Shown in pieces: positions 1-6,444 of a stretch of 15,087 nt of DNA (its first letter is position 1; each line of letters starts with the position of its first letter). Origin of the DNA: RPQJ01 sp035691185 (GTDB lineage: Bacteria; Pseudomonadota; Gammaproteobacteria; Steroidobacterales; Steroidobacteraceae). The notes beneath the pieces are model-generated. The model was given only the letters and a program-made list of their open reading frames with translations, made no database searches and was not told the origin of the DNA. Made by a program: the position numbers and the translations under genes. The DNA lies in the NCBI GenBank assembly GCA_035691185.1, contig DASSJN010000187.1, forward strand, positions 1 to 15,087, written 5' to 3'.

Positions 1-200
1 GGTCTCCGATAGTCGTGCGGTGTGACATGGACGACTTGTATCAGCAACGCCTGGGCCGTCACTCGGTAGATCACTCGCCACTTGAGACCGAGTCGGCACG
101 ATCGATGCCCCTTCCATTGTCCAGGAAGAGCCTCGTCATGAAAGCCCTTCCTCACCCGCGCGACCTCTCCCGCGTGCGGGAAAGGTGAAGGAGCGCTCAT
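1..200 (-). CDS. RelE/ParE-family toxin, N-terminally truncated and cut by window edge
   Basis: Reading leftwards from an ATG at 198-200, the frame stays open to the window edge for about 66 codons. From residue 18 on it resembles the C-terminal half of RelE/StbE-type mRNA-interferase toxins: KGFHDEALPGQWKGHRS, then LGLKWRVIYRV and a terminal VTPHDYRR. Family members normally carry about 40 more residues before the GFHDEAL-like segment. Here that part is replaced by SPFPHAGEVARVR, which is translated palindromic repeat (150-190). The ATG overlaps the stop of prk (ATGA), so translational coupling is possible. Without its N-terminal helices the product is probably inactive, so this may be a pseudogene. 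Any antitoxin would lie beyond the left edge. The family call rests on remembered motif resemblance. Confidence 0.6.
   Translation of the reverse strand, partial: MSAPSPFPHAGEVARVRKGFHDEALPGQWKGHRSCRLGLKWRVIYRVTAQALLIQVVHVTPHDYRR
150..190. repeat. GC-rich palindromic repeat, copy A
   Basis: The copy starts with CTCACCCGCG and continues into an imperfect hairpin, CCTCTCCCGC / GCGGGAAAGG, around a short loop. It lies directly after prk and inside the open frame of the truncated toxin, where the minus strand reads SPFPHAGEVARVR. It is related to the copies at 3151-3197 and 8747-8791. It could act as a transcript-stabilising or attenuating hairpin at the end of the CBB operon, but it has no T-tract typical of an intrinsic terminator. 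Confidence 0.65.
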
Positions 201-1120
201 CCGGCCGCTTGCGCGACCTCTTCCCGCGCGCGAGGCGAGGCGACGGGGCCGGCGCGGCGCCTGCGATCCATCAGCCGCAGGATCAGCGGCGTCAGGATCA
301 GCTGCATCGCGAGCCCCATCTTGCCGCCCGGCGCGACGATGCTGTTCGGTCGCGTCATCCAGGAGCCGTCCAGCATCGACAGCAGGTACGGGAAGTCGAT
401 CCCCTTCGGGTTGGCGAACCGGATGATCACCATCGACTCGTCGGCCGTCGGGATGTCCTTCGCGACGAACGGGTTGCTCGTGTCCACGGTCGGCACGCGC
501 TGGAAGTTGATGTGCGTACGGCTGAACTGCGGGCAGATGTGGTTCACGTAGTCGGGCATGCGCCGCAGGATCGTGTCGACCACGGCCTCCTGGCTGTAGC
601 CGCGCTGGTGCTTGTCGCGGTGCAGCTTCTGGATCCACTCGAGGTTGATGATCGGCACCACGCCGACGAGCAGGTCCACGTGTTTGCCGACGTCGACGCC
701 CGGGCCGACGTAGCCGCCGTGCAGGCCCTCGTAGAACAGCAGGTCGCTGCCGTCCATCATCGGCTGCCACTCGGTGAACGTGCCGGGCGGGCTGCCGAGG
801 GCCTTGGCCTCGGCCTCGTCGTGCACGTAGCGGCGCACCTTGCCTTGCCCCGTGCGCCCGTACTCCTCGAACGTCTGCGCGAGTTCCGCGAGCAGGTTCG
901 ACTCCGGCCCGAAGTGGCTGATCTGCGGGCCCTCGCCGCTGTCGGCGGCCTTGACGCGCGCGCGCATCTCGACGCGGTCGTAGCGGTGGAACGAGTCGCC
1001 CTCGATGACCTGCGCCTCGATGCCCTCGCGGCGGAAGATGTGCGCGAAGGACTTCATGACCGTGGACGTTCCGGCGCCGGAGGAGCCGGTGACCGCGATG
1101 ACGGGGTGCAGTTGTGACAT
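197..1120 (-). CDS. cbbP: Phosphoribulokinase, class I bacterial type
   Basis: ATP-dependent phosphorylation of ribulose-5-phosphate to ribulose-1,5-bisphosphate, the RubisCO substrate; a cytosolic CBB-cycle enzyme. The product is 307 residues, close to the usual size of the bacterial octameric class. Visible features are a P-loop GSSGAGTS at 12-19, GDSFHRY at 41-47 (Asp42 and His45), EGLHGG at 131-136 (Glu131) and HRDKHQ at 167-172 (Asp169). These fall at the same numbers as the functional residues I know from the Rhodobacter sphaeroides enzyme. I chose the start MSQLHPVIAVTG because it sits just before the first beta strand; the frame stays open upstream but only over fbp sequence. The Shine-Dalgarno (SD) is weak. 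It follows fbp by 40 bases and is the last CBB gene of the operon. The C-terminal tail (about 285-307) is Arg/Ala-rich and probably not conserved. Confidence 0.96.
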   Translation of the reverse strand: MSQLHPVIAVTGSSGAGTSTVMKSFAHIFRREGIEAQVIEGDSFHRYDRVEMRARVKAADSGEGPQISHFGPESNLLAELAQTFEEYGRTGQGKVRRYVHDEAEAKALGSPPGTFTEWQPMMDGSDLLFYEGLHGGYVGPGVDVGKHVDLLVGVVPIINLEWIQKLHRDKHQRGYSQEAVVDTILRRMPDYVNHICPQFSRTHINFQRVPTVDTSNPFVAKDIPTADESMVIIRFANPKGIDFPYLLSMLDGSWMTRPNSIVAPGGKMGLAMQLILTPLILRLMDRRRRAGPVASPRAREEVAQAAG

Positions 1121-1160
1121 GTCGAAGCTCGCTTCTGCTTGCTGGCGTCGCCTGCGGGAC

Positions 1161-2246
1161 TCAGCGCACCGCCGACGACTCGGGACGGAACAGGGACCGC
1201 TCGTTGAACAGCGGCGAGGAGTAGCGCCGGTCGAACCCCTGGTCGTGCTCCCAGTGGTAGCGCGCGATGCGCTCGACCTCGGTGCGCGAGCCGAAGATGA
1301 CCGGCACGCGCTGGTGCAGCACGTGCGGGTGCAGGTCGAGGATGCGCTGGCGACCCGTCGAGGCGGCGCCACCGGCCTGCTCGATCAGGAAGCTGACGGG
1401 GTTCGCCTCGTAGAGCAGCCGCAGGCGCCCCGGCTTCTCGGGGTCGCGCGTGTCGCGCGGGTACATGAACACGCCGCCGCGCACGAGGATGCGGTGCACT
1501 TCGGCCACGAGCGAGGCGATCCAGCGCATGTTGAAGTCGCGGCCGCGCTCGCCGGCCCGGCCCGCCTGGCACTCCGTGACGTAGCGATGCACGGGCGCTT
1601 CCCAGAAACGCGCGTTGCTCGTGTTGATCGCGAACTCGCTCGTGTCCGGCGGGATGCGCAGGTCCGGGTGCGTCAGGATGAAGTTGCCGATCTCGCGATC
1701 GAGCGTGAAGCCGTGCGTGCCCTTGCCGACCGTCAGCACCAGCATCGTCGCCGGGCCGTAGATCGCATATCCCGCCGCGACCTGCTGCACGCCCTTCTGC
1801 AGGAAGTGCTCGGGTCGCGGTGCCGCCTGCTCGTCGTGGCGCAGGATCGAGAAGACCGTGCCGACGCTCACGTTGACGTCGGCGTTCGAGGAGCCGTCCA
1901 GCGGGTCGAACACGAGCAGGAAGCGGCCGCGCGGGTACTCCTGGGGAATCGCGTACGGCTCGTCGAGTTCCTCGGAGGCCATGCCGGCGACGAGACCGCC
2001 CCAGTCGCAGCTCTTGAGGATCACCTCGTTCGCGGCGAGGTCGAGCGGCACCTGCTGCTCGCCCTGCACGTTCTCGGTGTCTGCCTTGCCGACGAAGCCG
2101 CCGAGCGCGCCCTTCGCCGCCATCGACGAGATCGCCTTGACCGCCGCGGCGACGTCGATCAGCAGCGCGCCCAGGTCGCGCGACCCCTCGATGCCTTCGA
2201 GCTGCTGGATCAGGAACTTCGACAGTGTGGTGCGGCCGAGATGCAT
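1161..2246 (-). CDS. cbbF: Fructose-1,6-bisphosphatase, class I
   Basis: Hydrolyses fructose-1,6-bisphosphate to fructose-6-phosphate plus phosphate, for CBB-cycle regeneration and gluconeogenesis in the cytosol. The product is 361 residues, slightly longer than many bacterial class I enzymes (about 330-340). The metal-binding DPLDGSSN signature lies at 114-121, preceded by the acidic SEELDEP at 91-97. A sugar-phosphate-binding region with LYEANPVSFLIEQAGG lies at 278-293. The start at MHLGRTTLSKF is supported by an AAAGGA SD about 9 bases upstream, which overlaps the TAA stop of cbbX (12-base gap), so the two are probably translationally coupled. The name cbbF reflects operon context; fbp is equally valid. 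Confidence 0.95.
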   Translation of the reverse strand: MHLGRTTLSKFLIQQLEGIEGSRDLGALLIDVAAAVKAISSMAAKGALGGFVGKADTENVQGEQQVPLDLAANEVILKSCDWGGLVAGMASEELDEPYAIPQEYPRGRFLLVFDPLDGSSNADVNVSVGTVFSILRHDEQAAPRPEHFLQKGVQQVAAGYAIYGPATMLVLTVGKGTHGFTLDREIGNFILTHPDLRIPPDTSEFAINTSNARFWEAPVHRYVTECQAGRAGERGRDFNMRWIASLVAEVHRILVRGGVFMYPRDTRDPEKPGRLRLLYEANPVSFLIEQAGGAASTGRQRILDLHPHVLHQRVPVIFGSRTEVERIARYHWEHDQGFDRRYSSPLFNERSLFRPESSAVR

Positions 2247-2258
2247 GGTCGTTGTCCT

Positions 2259-3266
2259 TTAGCGGCGTTCTTCTCCCTCGCCCGCGTTCGCGGGAGAGGG
2301 CCGGGGTGAGGGCCCGAACACCCGGCTCGCGCGGATGTCGGCCGGCAGGATCGAGCGGAGGTCCTCGCGCGTGAGATCGTGCTCCGGGCGTGCGAACAGG
2401 CGGCTCGCCTGGCGCAATCGGGCGCGGTCGAGCGCGTTACGCACGCTGCGGGCGTTGGCGAACTGCGGCTGGCGGATCCGGTGCTCGAGGTATTCGCGGA
2501 AGGCCTCGCGTGCACCGGGCCCGAACGCGTAGTGCTGCTGCTGGAGCATGAGCTCGCCGATGTGCAGCAGCTCCTCCGGCATGAAGTCGGGGAAGTCGAT
2601 GTGGTGTGCGACGCGCGAGCGCATGCCGGGGTTCGACTGGAAGAACGTTTCCATTCGGTCCCTGTAGCCCGCCAGGATCACGACGAGGTCGTCGCGGTCG
2701 TTCTCCATGACCTGCAGCAGGATCTCGATCGCCTCCTGGCCGTAGTCGCGCTCGTTTTCGGGCCGATAGAGGTAGTACGCCTCGTCGATGAAGAGCACGC
2801 CGCCCATCGCTCTCTTGAGCACCTCGCGCGTCTTGGGCGCGGTGTGGCCGACGTACTGGCCGACCAAGTCGTCGCGCGTGACCGCGACGAGATGGCCTTT
2901 GCGCAGGTAGCCGAGCCGGTGAAGGATCTGCGCCATGCGCAGCGCGACGGTCGTCTTGCCCGTGCCCGGGTTGCCGGTGAACGACATGTGCAGGCTCGGC
3001 GTCTGCGCCTGCAGCCCCTGCGTCATGCGTAGCCGGTCGATGACCAGCAGCGCGGCGATGTCGTGGATGCGCGCCTTGACCGGCGCGAGGCCGACGAGTT
3101 CGCGGTCGAGTTCGGCGAGGATTTGCCTTGCCCCCTCACCCACGACCCGGCCCTCACCCGCGCTGCGCGCGACCTCTCCCGCTGAAGCGGGAGAGGTATC
3201 CGCTCCCTGGCCCACGGCATTGGGAGAGGGTGGGGGTGAGGGTCTGATTCCTGGGATGTTGTACAT
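2259..3266 (-). CDS. cbbX: Red-type RubisCO activase CbbX (AAA+), with repeat-derived extensions at both ends
   Basis: AAA+ ATPase that frees inhibited red-type RubisCO of bound sugar phosphates, acting on the C-terminal tail of the large subunit. The core runs from about residue 46 (ARQILAELDREL) to ADIRASRVF at 317. It contains Walker A GNPGTGKTT (98-106), the RDDLVGQYVGHTAPKT pore-region motif (131-146), Walker B VLFIDEA (157-163) and the arginine-bearing GMRSRVAHH (214-222). Residues 6-45 and 318-335 are not CbbX-like and are translated palindromic repeats (SPASAGEVARSAGEG near the N-terminus, PSPRPSPANAGEGE near the C-terminus). The start MYNIP is supported by a GAGGAGGG SD at good spacing that overlaps the cbbS stop, so the repeats lie inside the gene. 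An alternative later start (GTG/TTG codons around residues 41-50) cannot be excluded. The core looks intact. Confidence 0.93.
   Translation of the reverse strand: MYNIPGIRPSPPPSPNAVGQGADTSPASAGEVARSAGEGRVVGEGARQILAELDRELVGLAPVKARIHDIAALLVIDRLRMTQGLQAQTPSLHMSFTGNPGTGKTTVALRMAQILHRLGYLRKGHLVAVTRDDLVGQYVGHTAPKTREVLKRAMGGVLFIDEAYYLYRPENERDYGQEAIEILLQVMENDRDDLVVILAGYRDRMETFFQSNPGMRSRVAHHIDFPDFMPEELLHIGELMLQQQHYAFGPGAREAFREYLEHRIRQPQFANARSVRNALDRARLRQASRLFARPEHDLTREDLRSILPADIRASRVFGPSPRPSPANAGEGEERR
2273..2312. repeat. GC-rich palindromic repeat, copy B (3' end of cbbX)
   Basis: On the plus strand this is a TCCCTCGCCCGCG / CGCGGGAGAGGG hairpin followed by GGGTGAGGG-like sequence, so its canonical CCCTCACCCC orientation is on the minus strand. 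It lies within the last codons of cbbX and encodes the non-conserved tail PSPRPSPANAGEGE just before the stop. It also lies immediately before the fbp ribosome binding site, where a stable hairpin could affect differential expression. Confidence 0.7.
3131..3243. repeat. Composite palindromic repeat (copies C and D, inverted pair) inside cbbX
   Basis: Copy C (3151-3197) begins CCCTCACCCG and contains the hairpin CTCTCCCGC / GCGGGAGAG. Copy D (3203-3242) is in the opposite orientation and ends GGGTGGGGGTGAGGG. Together they form an inverted doublet bounded by CCCTCACCC and GGGTGAGGG, with an extra CCCCTCACCC half-unit at 3132-3141. The arrangement recalls REPIN/BIME-type doublets of REP sequences. 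It lies wholly within the 5' end of cbbX, is free of stop codons in that frame, and encodes residues of about 7-45. Confidence 0.72.
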
Positions 3267-3274
3267 CGCCCTCC

Positions 3275-3709
3275 TCAGTACCGCTCGCCCTCGGGCTTCT
3301 CCGCGGCATAGCCGCGCACGGTGTAGCGCATCGAGCGGCCGTCGACTTCCTGCCGCACGAGACCGAAGCCGGGCTCGTTCGCGGGCCGGTGCACGATGAA
3401 GCTCATCGCGATGCTCTCGACGCCGCGTGTCGAGTCGAACGCGACGAGCCGGATGTAGTGGTTCGGGAACGTCGCGCGACAGTCGTTCAGTTCCAGCAGC
3501 ACGCCGGCCGGGTCCTGCAGGTCGAACATCGGCATGCCGTACATTTCCCAGTACGTGTTGCGCGGGTGCGGGTCGTCCGTGTACTCGACGCTCCATGCGT
3601 AGCCCTTGCGCAGGCCGTACTCGACCTGCAGCGCGATCTCCGCGTCGGTGAGGTCCGGCAGGAAGCTGAACTGGCCCTGCGTCAGGCGCCCGGTGGGGTT
3701 GGTCATCAT
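3275..3709 (-). CDS. cbbS: RubisCO small subunit, form I red type
   Basis: Small subunit of the L8S8 RubisCO holoenzyme, needed for assembly and full catalytic rate. The product is 144 residues. Family hallmarks are LTQGQFSFLPDLTDAEIALQ, the YWEMYGMPMFD segment and ELNDCRATFPNHYIRLVAFD. The long C-terminal part with GFGLVRQEVDGRSMRYT is typical of red-type (form IC/ID) small subunits, which carry a C-terminal extension. The SD GAGGAGAG lies about 8 bases before the first of two consecutive ATG codons; either ATG could serve. It follows cbbL by 33 bases. Confidence 0.96.
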   Translation of the reverse strand: MMTNPTGRLTQGQFSFLPDLTDAEIALQVEYGLRKGYAWSVEYTDDPHPRNTYWEMYGMPMFDLQDPAGVLLELNDCRATFPNHYIRLVAFDSTRGVESIAMSFIVHRPANEPGFGLVRQEVDGRSMRYTVRGYAAEKPEGERY

Positions 3710-3742
3710 GTGCGTGCTCTCCTCGCTCGGTGCGCGTGAGGC

Positions 3743-5221
3743 TCAGGCCGAGGCGGTCGGCGTGACGGTGTAGTCGGACGTATCGGTCGAGGCGTAGTTG
3801 AACGTGATGTCGCCCCAGGTATCGAGCGCCTGCTTGAGCGGCGTGCACGACTGCGCCGCCTTGCGCAGGATCTCCGGCCCCTCGACCTTGATGTCCTTGC
3901 CCTCGTTGCGCGCCTTGACCATCGATTCGAGCGCGACGCGATTGGCGACCGCGCCCGCCTGGATGCCGGCCGGGTGGCCGATCGTGCCGCCGCCGAACTG
4001 CAGGATCACGTCGTCACCGAACAGGTCTAGCAGCTGGTGCATCTGCCCGGCGTGGATGCCGCCCGACGCGACCGGCATGACCTTCTTCGTGTCGGCCCAG
4101 TCCATGTCGAAGAACAGGCCGCGCGGCAGGTCCTGCTTCGTGTAGCTGTCGCGGCAGACGTTGTAGTAGCCCTGCACCGTGAGCGGGTCCCCCTCGAGCT
4201 TGCCGACCGCGGTGCCCGTGTGCAGGTGGTCGCAGCCCGCGAGACGGAGCCACTTCGCGATCACGCGGAAGCTGACGCCGTGGTTCTTCTGCCGCGTGTA
4301 CGTGCCGTGGCCGGCGCGATGCATGTGCACGATCATGTCGTGCCTGCGCGCCCAGTTCGCGATCGACTGGATCGCGGTCCAGCCGATCACGAGGTCGACC
4401 ATGACCACGACCGAGCCGAGTTCCTTGGCGAAGTCGGCGCGCTCGTACATGTCCTCCATCGTCGCCGCGGTGATGTTCAGGTACGAGCCCTTCACCTCGC
4501 CGGTCGCCGCGCTCGCCTTGTTGACGGCGTCCATCACGTAGAGGAAGCGGTCGCGCCAGTGCATGAACGGCTGCGAGTTGATGTTCTCGTCGTCCTTCAT
4601 GAAGTCGAGGCCGCCCTTGAGGCCCTCGTAGATCACGCGGCCGTAGTTGCGGGCCGACAGGCCGAGCTTCGGCTTGGTCGTGGCGCCGAGCAGCGGACGA
4701 CCGAACTTGTCGAGCCGCTCGCGCTCGACGACGAGCCCGGTCGGCGGGCCCTTGAACGTCTTCACGTAGGCGACCGGGATGCGGATGTCCTCGAGCCGCG
4801 CGGCCTTGAGCGGCTTGAAGCTGAACACGTTGCCGATCAGGCTCGCGGTCATGTTCGCGATCGAGCCCTCCTCGAACAGGCAGAGGTCGTAGGCGACCCA
4901 GGCGAAGTACTGGCCGGGGTTGTTCGGCACCGGTTCGACCCTGAAGGCCTTGGCGCGGTAGCTGTCGCAGGCGGTCAGACGATCGGTCCAGACGACGGTC
5001 CAGGTCGCCGTGCTCGACTCGCCGGCCACGGCCGCGGCGGCCTCGATCGGGTCGACGCCGTCCTGCGGCGTGATGCGGAACAGGCAGATCGTGTCGGTGT
5101 CCTTCGGCACGTAATCGGCGTCCCAGTACCCCATCTGGCGATACTTCAGGACCCCGGCGGCGTAGCGCTTTTTCTTGTCCGTGACGATCCGGTCGGCGGC
5201 GGGTGCTTCTGCGGTGGCCAT
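3743..5221 (-). CDS. cbbL: RubisCO large subunit, form I red type (IC-like)
   Basis: Catalytic subunit of ribulose-1,5-bisphosphate carboxylase/oxygenase; with CbbS it fixes CO2 to give 3-phosphoglycerate. The product is 492 residues, normal for form IC. Active-site motifs are complete: TTKPKLGLS at 181-189 (Lys183, Lys185), GLDFMKDDEN at 204-213 (Lys209 carbamylated, Asp211, Glu212), HMHRAGH at 299-305 (His301), HLHTGT with His334, loop 6 VGKLEG (Lys341), and FGGGTIGHP around 409-417. The pairing with CbbX and the sequence style indicate red-type. Met208 replaces the Thr I usually expect before the carbamylated lysine. It is the first gene of the operon, with a weak AGAGA-like SD. Transcription presumably starts within 5240-5290. 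Confidence 0.98.
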   Translation of the reverse strand: MATAEAPAADRIVTDKKKRYAAGVLKYRQMGYWDADYVPKDTDTICLFRITPQDGVDPIEAAAAVAGESSTATWTVVWTDRLTACDSYRAKAFRVEPVPNNPGQYFAWVAYDLCLFEEGSIANMTASLIGNVFSFKPLKAARLEDIRIPVAYVKTFKGPPTGLVVERERLDKFGRPLLGATTKPKLGLSARNYGRVIYEGLKGGLDFMKDDENINSQPFMHWRDRFLYVMDAVNKASAATGEVKGSYLNITAATMEDMYERADFAKELGSVVVMVDLVIGWTAIQSIANWARRHDMIVHMHRAGHGTYTRQKNHGVSFRVIAKWLRLAGCDHLHTGTAVGKLEGDPLTVQGYYNVCRDSYTKQDLPRGLFFDMDWADTKKVMPVASGGIHAGQMHQLLDLFGDDVILQFGGGTIGHPAGIQAGAVANRVALESMVKARNEGKDIKVEGPEILRKAAQSCTPLKQALDTWGDITFNYASTDTSDYTVTPTASA

Positions 5222-5286
5222 CGCGGCGAGTCTCTGGGAGGGTGAGCGTTGGCCCGATTGTGTGAGGCTCGATCGTTTAGTAGAAG

Positions 5287-5299
5287 TCAGATATTCTGA
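5287..5299. promoter_or_regulatory. Probable CbbR binding site 1 (T-N11-A box)
   Basis: TCAGATATTCTGA is a perfect TCAG-N5-CTGA inverted repeat that satisfies the LysR T-N11-A rule. It lies in the divergent cbbL/cbbR region on the cbbL-proximal side, next to a possible -10-like TACTAA on the minus strand. Its centre is 22 bases from that of box 2, about two helical turns, as expected for adjacent LysR dimers on one DNA face. Assignment to CbbR is inferred from the adjacent regulator gene. Confidence 0.72.
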
Positions 5300-5307
5300 T
5301 CGGTAGA

Positions 5308-5322
5308 TTCAGTAACGCTGAA
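5308..5322. promoter_or_regulatory. Probable CbbR binding site 2 (T-N11-A box)
   Basis: TTCAGTAACGCTGAA is a perfect inverted repeat with the same TCAG-N5-CTGA half-sites as box 1 but a different spacer. Identical arms with unrelated centres are what a protein-binding palindrome would show. It is the distal site relative to cbbL and the nearer one to cbbR, so it could serve both activation of cbbL and autoregulation of cbbR. Confidence 0.7.
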
Positions 5323-5330
5323 TGAATGTC

Positions 5331-5427
5331 GAGTGTTCACTGTCTAGCGGTTAGTCGGAAAGGCTGGCGCGTCAGTGGGGTGGGACCCGCCTCCGACTGA
5401 ACACTAGACACTGGACACTGAACACTC
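5331..5427. repeat. Large imperfect inverted repeat with an ACACT tandem array before cbbR
   Basis: The left arm (5331-5359, GAGTGTTCACTGTCTAG then TTAGTCGGA) is complementary, with a few mismatches, to the right arm (5392-5427, TCCGACTGAACACTAG then ACACT units). The right arm is a short tandem array of 7-base units of the type GACACTG and carries about one unit more than the left. A 32-base GC-rich segment separates the arms. The element ends two bases before the cbbR ATG, so it fills the position where an SD would sit. It may be a miniature mobile or REP-like element. Confidence 0.65.
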
Positions 5428-5429
5428 CC

Positions 5430-6392
5430 ATGAAGAACGTTTCGCTCCGGCAGCTCCGCGTCTTCGCCTCGGTCGCGAGGCACCTGAGCTTCGCCCGTGC
5501 GGCCGAGGAACTGAACCTGTCCCCGCCCGCGGTTTCCATGCAGATCAAGGAGTTGGAAGCGGAAGTCGGGCTGCCGCTGTTCGACCGGACGAGCCGCAAG
5601 GTCACGCTGACCACGGTCGGCGAATACCTGCTCGCGTACACGCGCAAGGTGCTCGCGGCGATGCGCGACGCCGAGGACGTCGTCGCGCGCTTCCGCGGCC
5701 TCAAGACGGGCGCGCTCGACGTGGCGATGGTCAGCACGGCCAAGTACTTCGTGCCGCGGCTGCTGGCGCAGTTCCGCGACGAGCACCCCGGCATCGAGGT
5801 GCGGCTGCACGTCTGCAACAACCGCGACGAGATCGTCTCGCTGCTGCAGCAGGGCGACGTCGAACTCGCGATCATGGGTCGCCCGCCGCAGGGCTGGCCC
5901 ACCCGCGCCGAGCCTTTCGCGATGCACCCGCACGTGCTCGTGACGGCGCCGAATCACGTGTTCACTCGCATGGAGCGCGTGCCGGCGCGGGCGCTGCAGG
6001 ACGAGGCGTTCATCGTGCGTGAGCCGGGCTCGGGCACGCGCGCCGCGCTCGACGAATACCTGCAGGCGCACCACCTGACGATGCGCGTCGCGATGCAGAT
6101 GTCGAGCAACGAGGCGATCAAGCAGGCTGTGATGGCGGGCATGGGCGTGTCGCTGCTGTCGCTGCACACGCTCGGGCTCGAACTCGACCACGGACTGATC
6201 GCGGTGCCCGAGGTCGAAGGGCTGCCCGTCATGCGACGCTGGCACGTCGTCAACAACCAGGCCAAGACGCTCTCACCCGCGGCCGAGGCGTTCCGCTATT
6301 TCATGCTCGAGCGCGGCGAGGCGTTCCTGGCGCAGCAGTTTGCGAAGCACGACGTGGCACACACCGGCACCCACATCGAGGCGCCGCATTGA
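5430..6392 (+). CDS. cbbR: LysR-type transcriptional regulator of the CBB operon
   Basis: Regulator of the divergent cbb operon. In this family the effector domain senses metabolites such as RuBP, NADPH or PEP. The product is 320 residues. The N-terminal winged helix-turn-helix covers about 5-65, with LRQLRVFASVARHLSFARAAEELNLS as HTH (split by family convention near residue 20) and SPPAVSMQIKELEAEVG as recognition region. A linker helix follows, then the periplasmic-binding-protein-like effector domain from about 93 to 300. The start MKNVSLRQLRVF matches the usual CbbR N-terminus, but no SD precedes it because the inverted repeat runs to the start codon. The C-terminal 20 residues are His-rich and probably not conserved. 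Divergent orientation and the two T-N11-A boxes support the CbbR assignment. Confidence 0.93.
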   Translation: MKNVSLRQLRVFASVARHLSFARAAEELNLSPPAVSMQIKELEAEVGLPLFDRTSRKVTLTTVGEYLLAYTRKVLAAMRDAEDVVARFRGLKTGALDVAMVSTAKYFVPRLLAQFRDEHPGIEVRLHVCNNRDEIVSLLQQGDVELAIMGRPPQGWPTRAEPFAMHPHVLVTAPNHVFTRMERVPARALQDEAFIVREPGSGTRAALDEYLQAHHLTMRVAMQMSSNEAIKQAVMAGMGVSLLSLHTLGLELDHGLIAVPEVEGLPVMRRWHVVNNQAKTLSPAAEAFRYFMLERGEAFLAQQFAKHDVAHTGTHIEAPH

Positions 6393-6414
6393 TCGCCACG
6401 GGCCGTTTCCGTAG

Positions 6415-6444
6415 TCATACCATAGTGATACCATTCGGGTATGA
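6415..6444. promoter_or_regulatory. Probable operator/promoter of the toxin-antitoxin pair
   Basis: ATACCAT occurs at 6417-6423 and again at 6428-6434, 11 bases apart (one helical turn). TCATACC (6415-6421) also forms an inverted repeat with GGTATGA (6438-6444), which overlaps the antitoxin start codon. Short direct and inverted repeats in phase with the helix suit a ribbon-helix-helix antitoxin binding its own promoter. The AT-rich TACCAT could also be a -10 element, which would place transcription start close to the ATG; no clear -35 is seen. Confidence 0.5.

Noticed and set aside
1005..2309. Plus-strand open frame of 434 codons over fbp, and a similar 402-codon frame at 4037-5245 over cbbL
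   Set aside because: Both are antisense shadows of clear enzymes with Arg/Val/Asp/His-rich low-information translations.
3131..3243. Intrinsic terminators at the palindromic repeats
   Set aside because: The hairpins are GC-rich but no T-tract follows on either strand, and this pair lies inside a coding sequence.
2259..3266. cbbX as a pseudogene damaged by repeats
   Set aside because: The AAA+ core is uninterrupted with all motifs present, and both repeat segments preserve the frame.
5397..5427. CRISPR-like array
   Set aside because: The units are only about 7 bases with no spacers, so this is a simple tandem repeat.
5337..6245. Minus-strand frame of 302 codons antisense to cbbR
   Set aside because: Its sequence is His/Arg-rich and overlaps a complete LysR gene. 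Its end passes through the ACACT repeat, giving a VQCPVSSVQ-type artefact.
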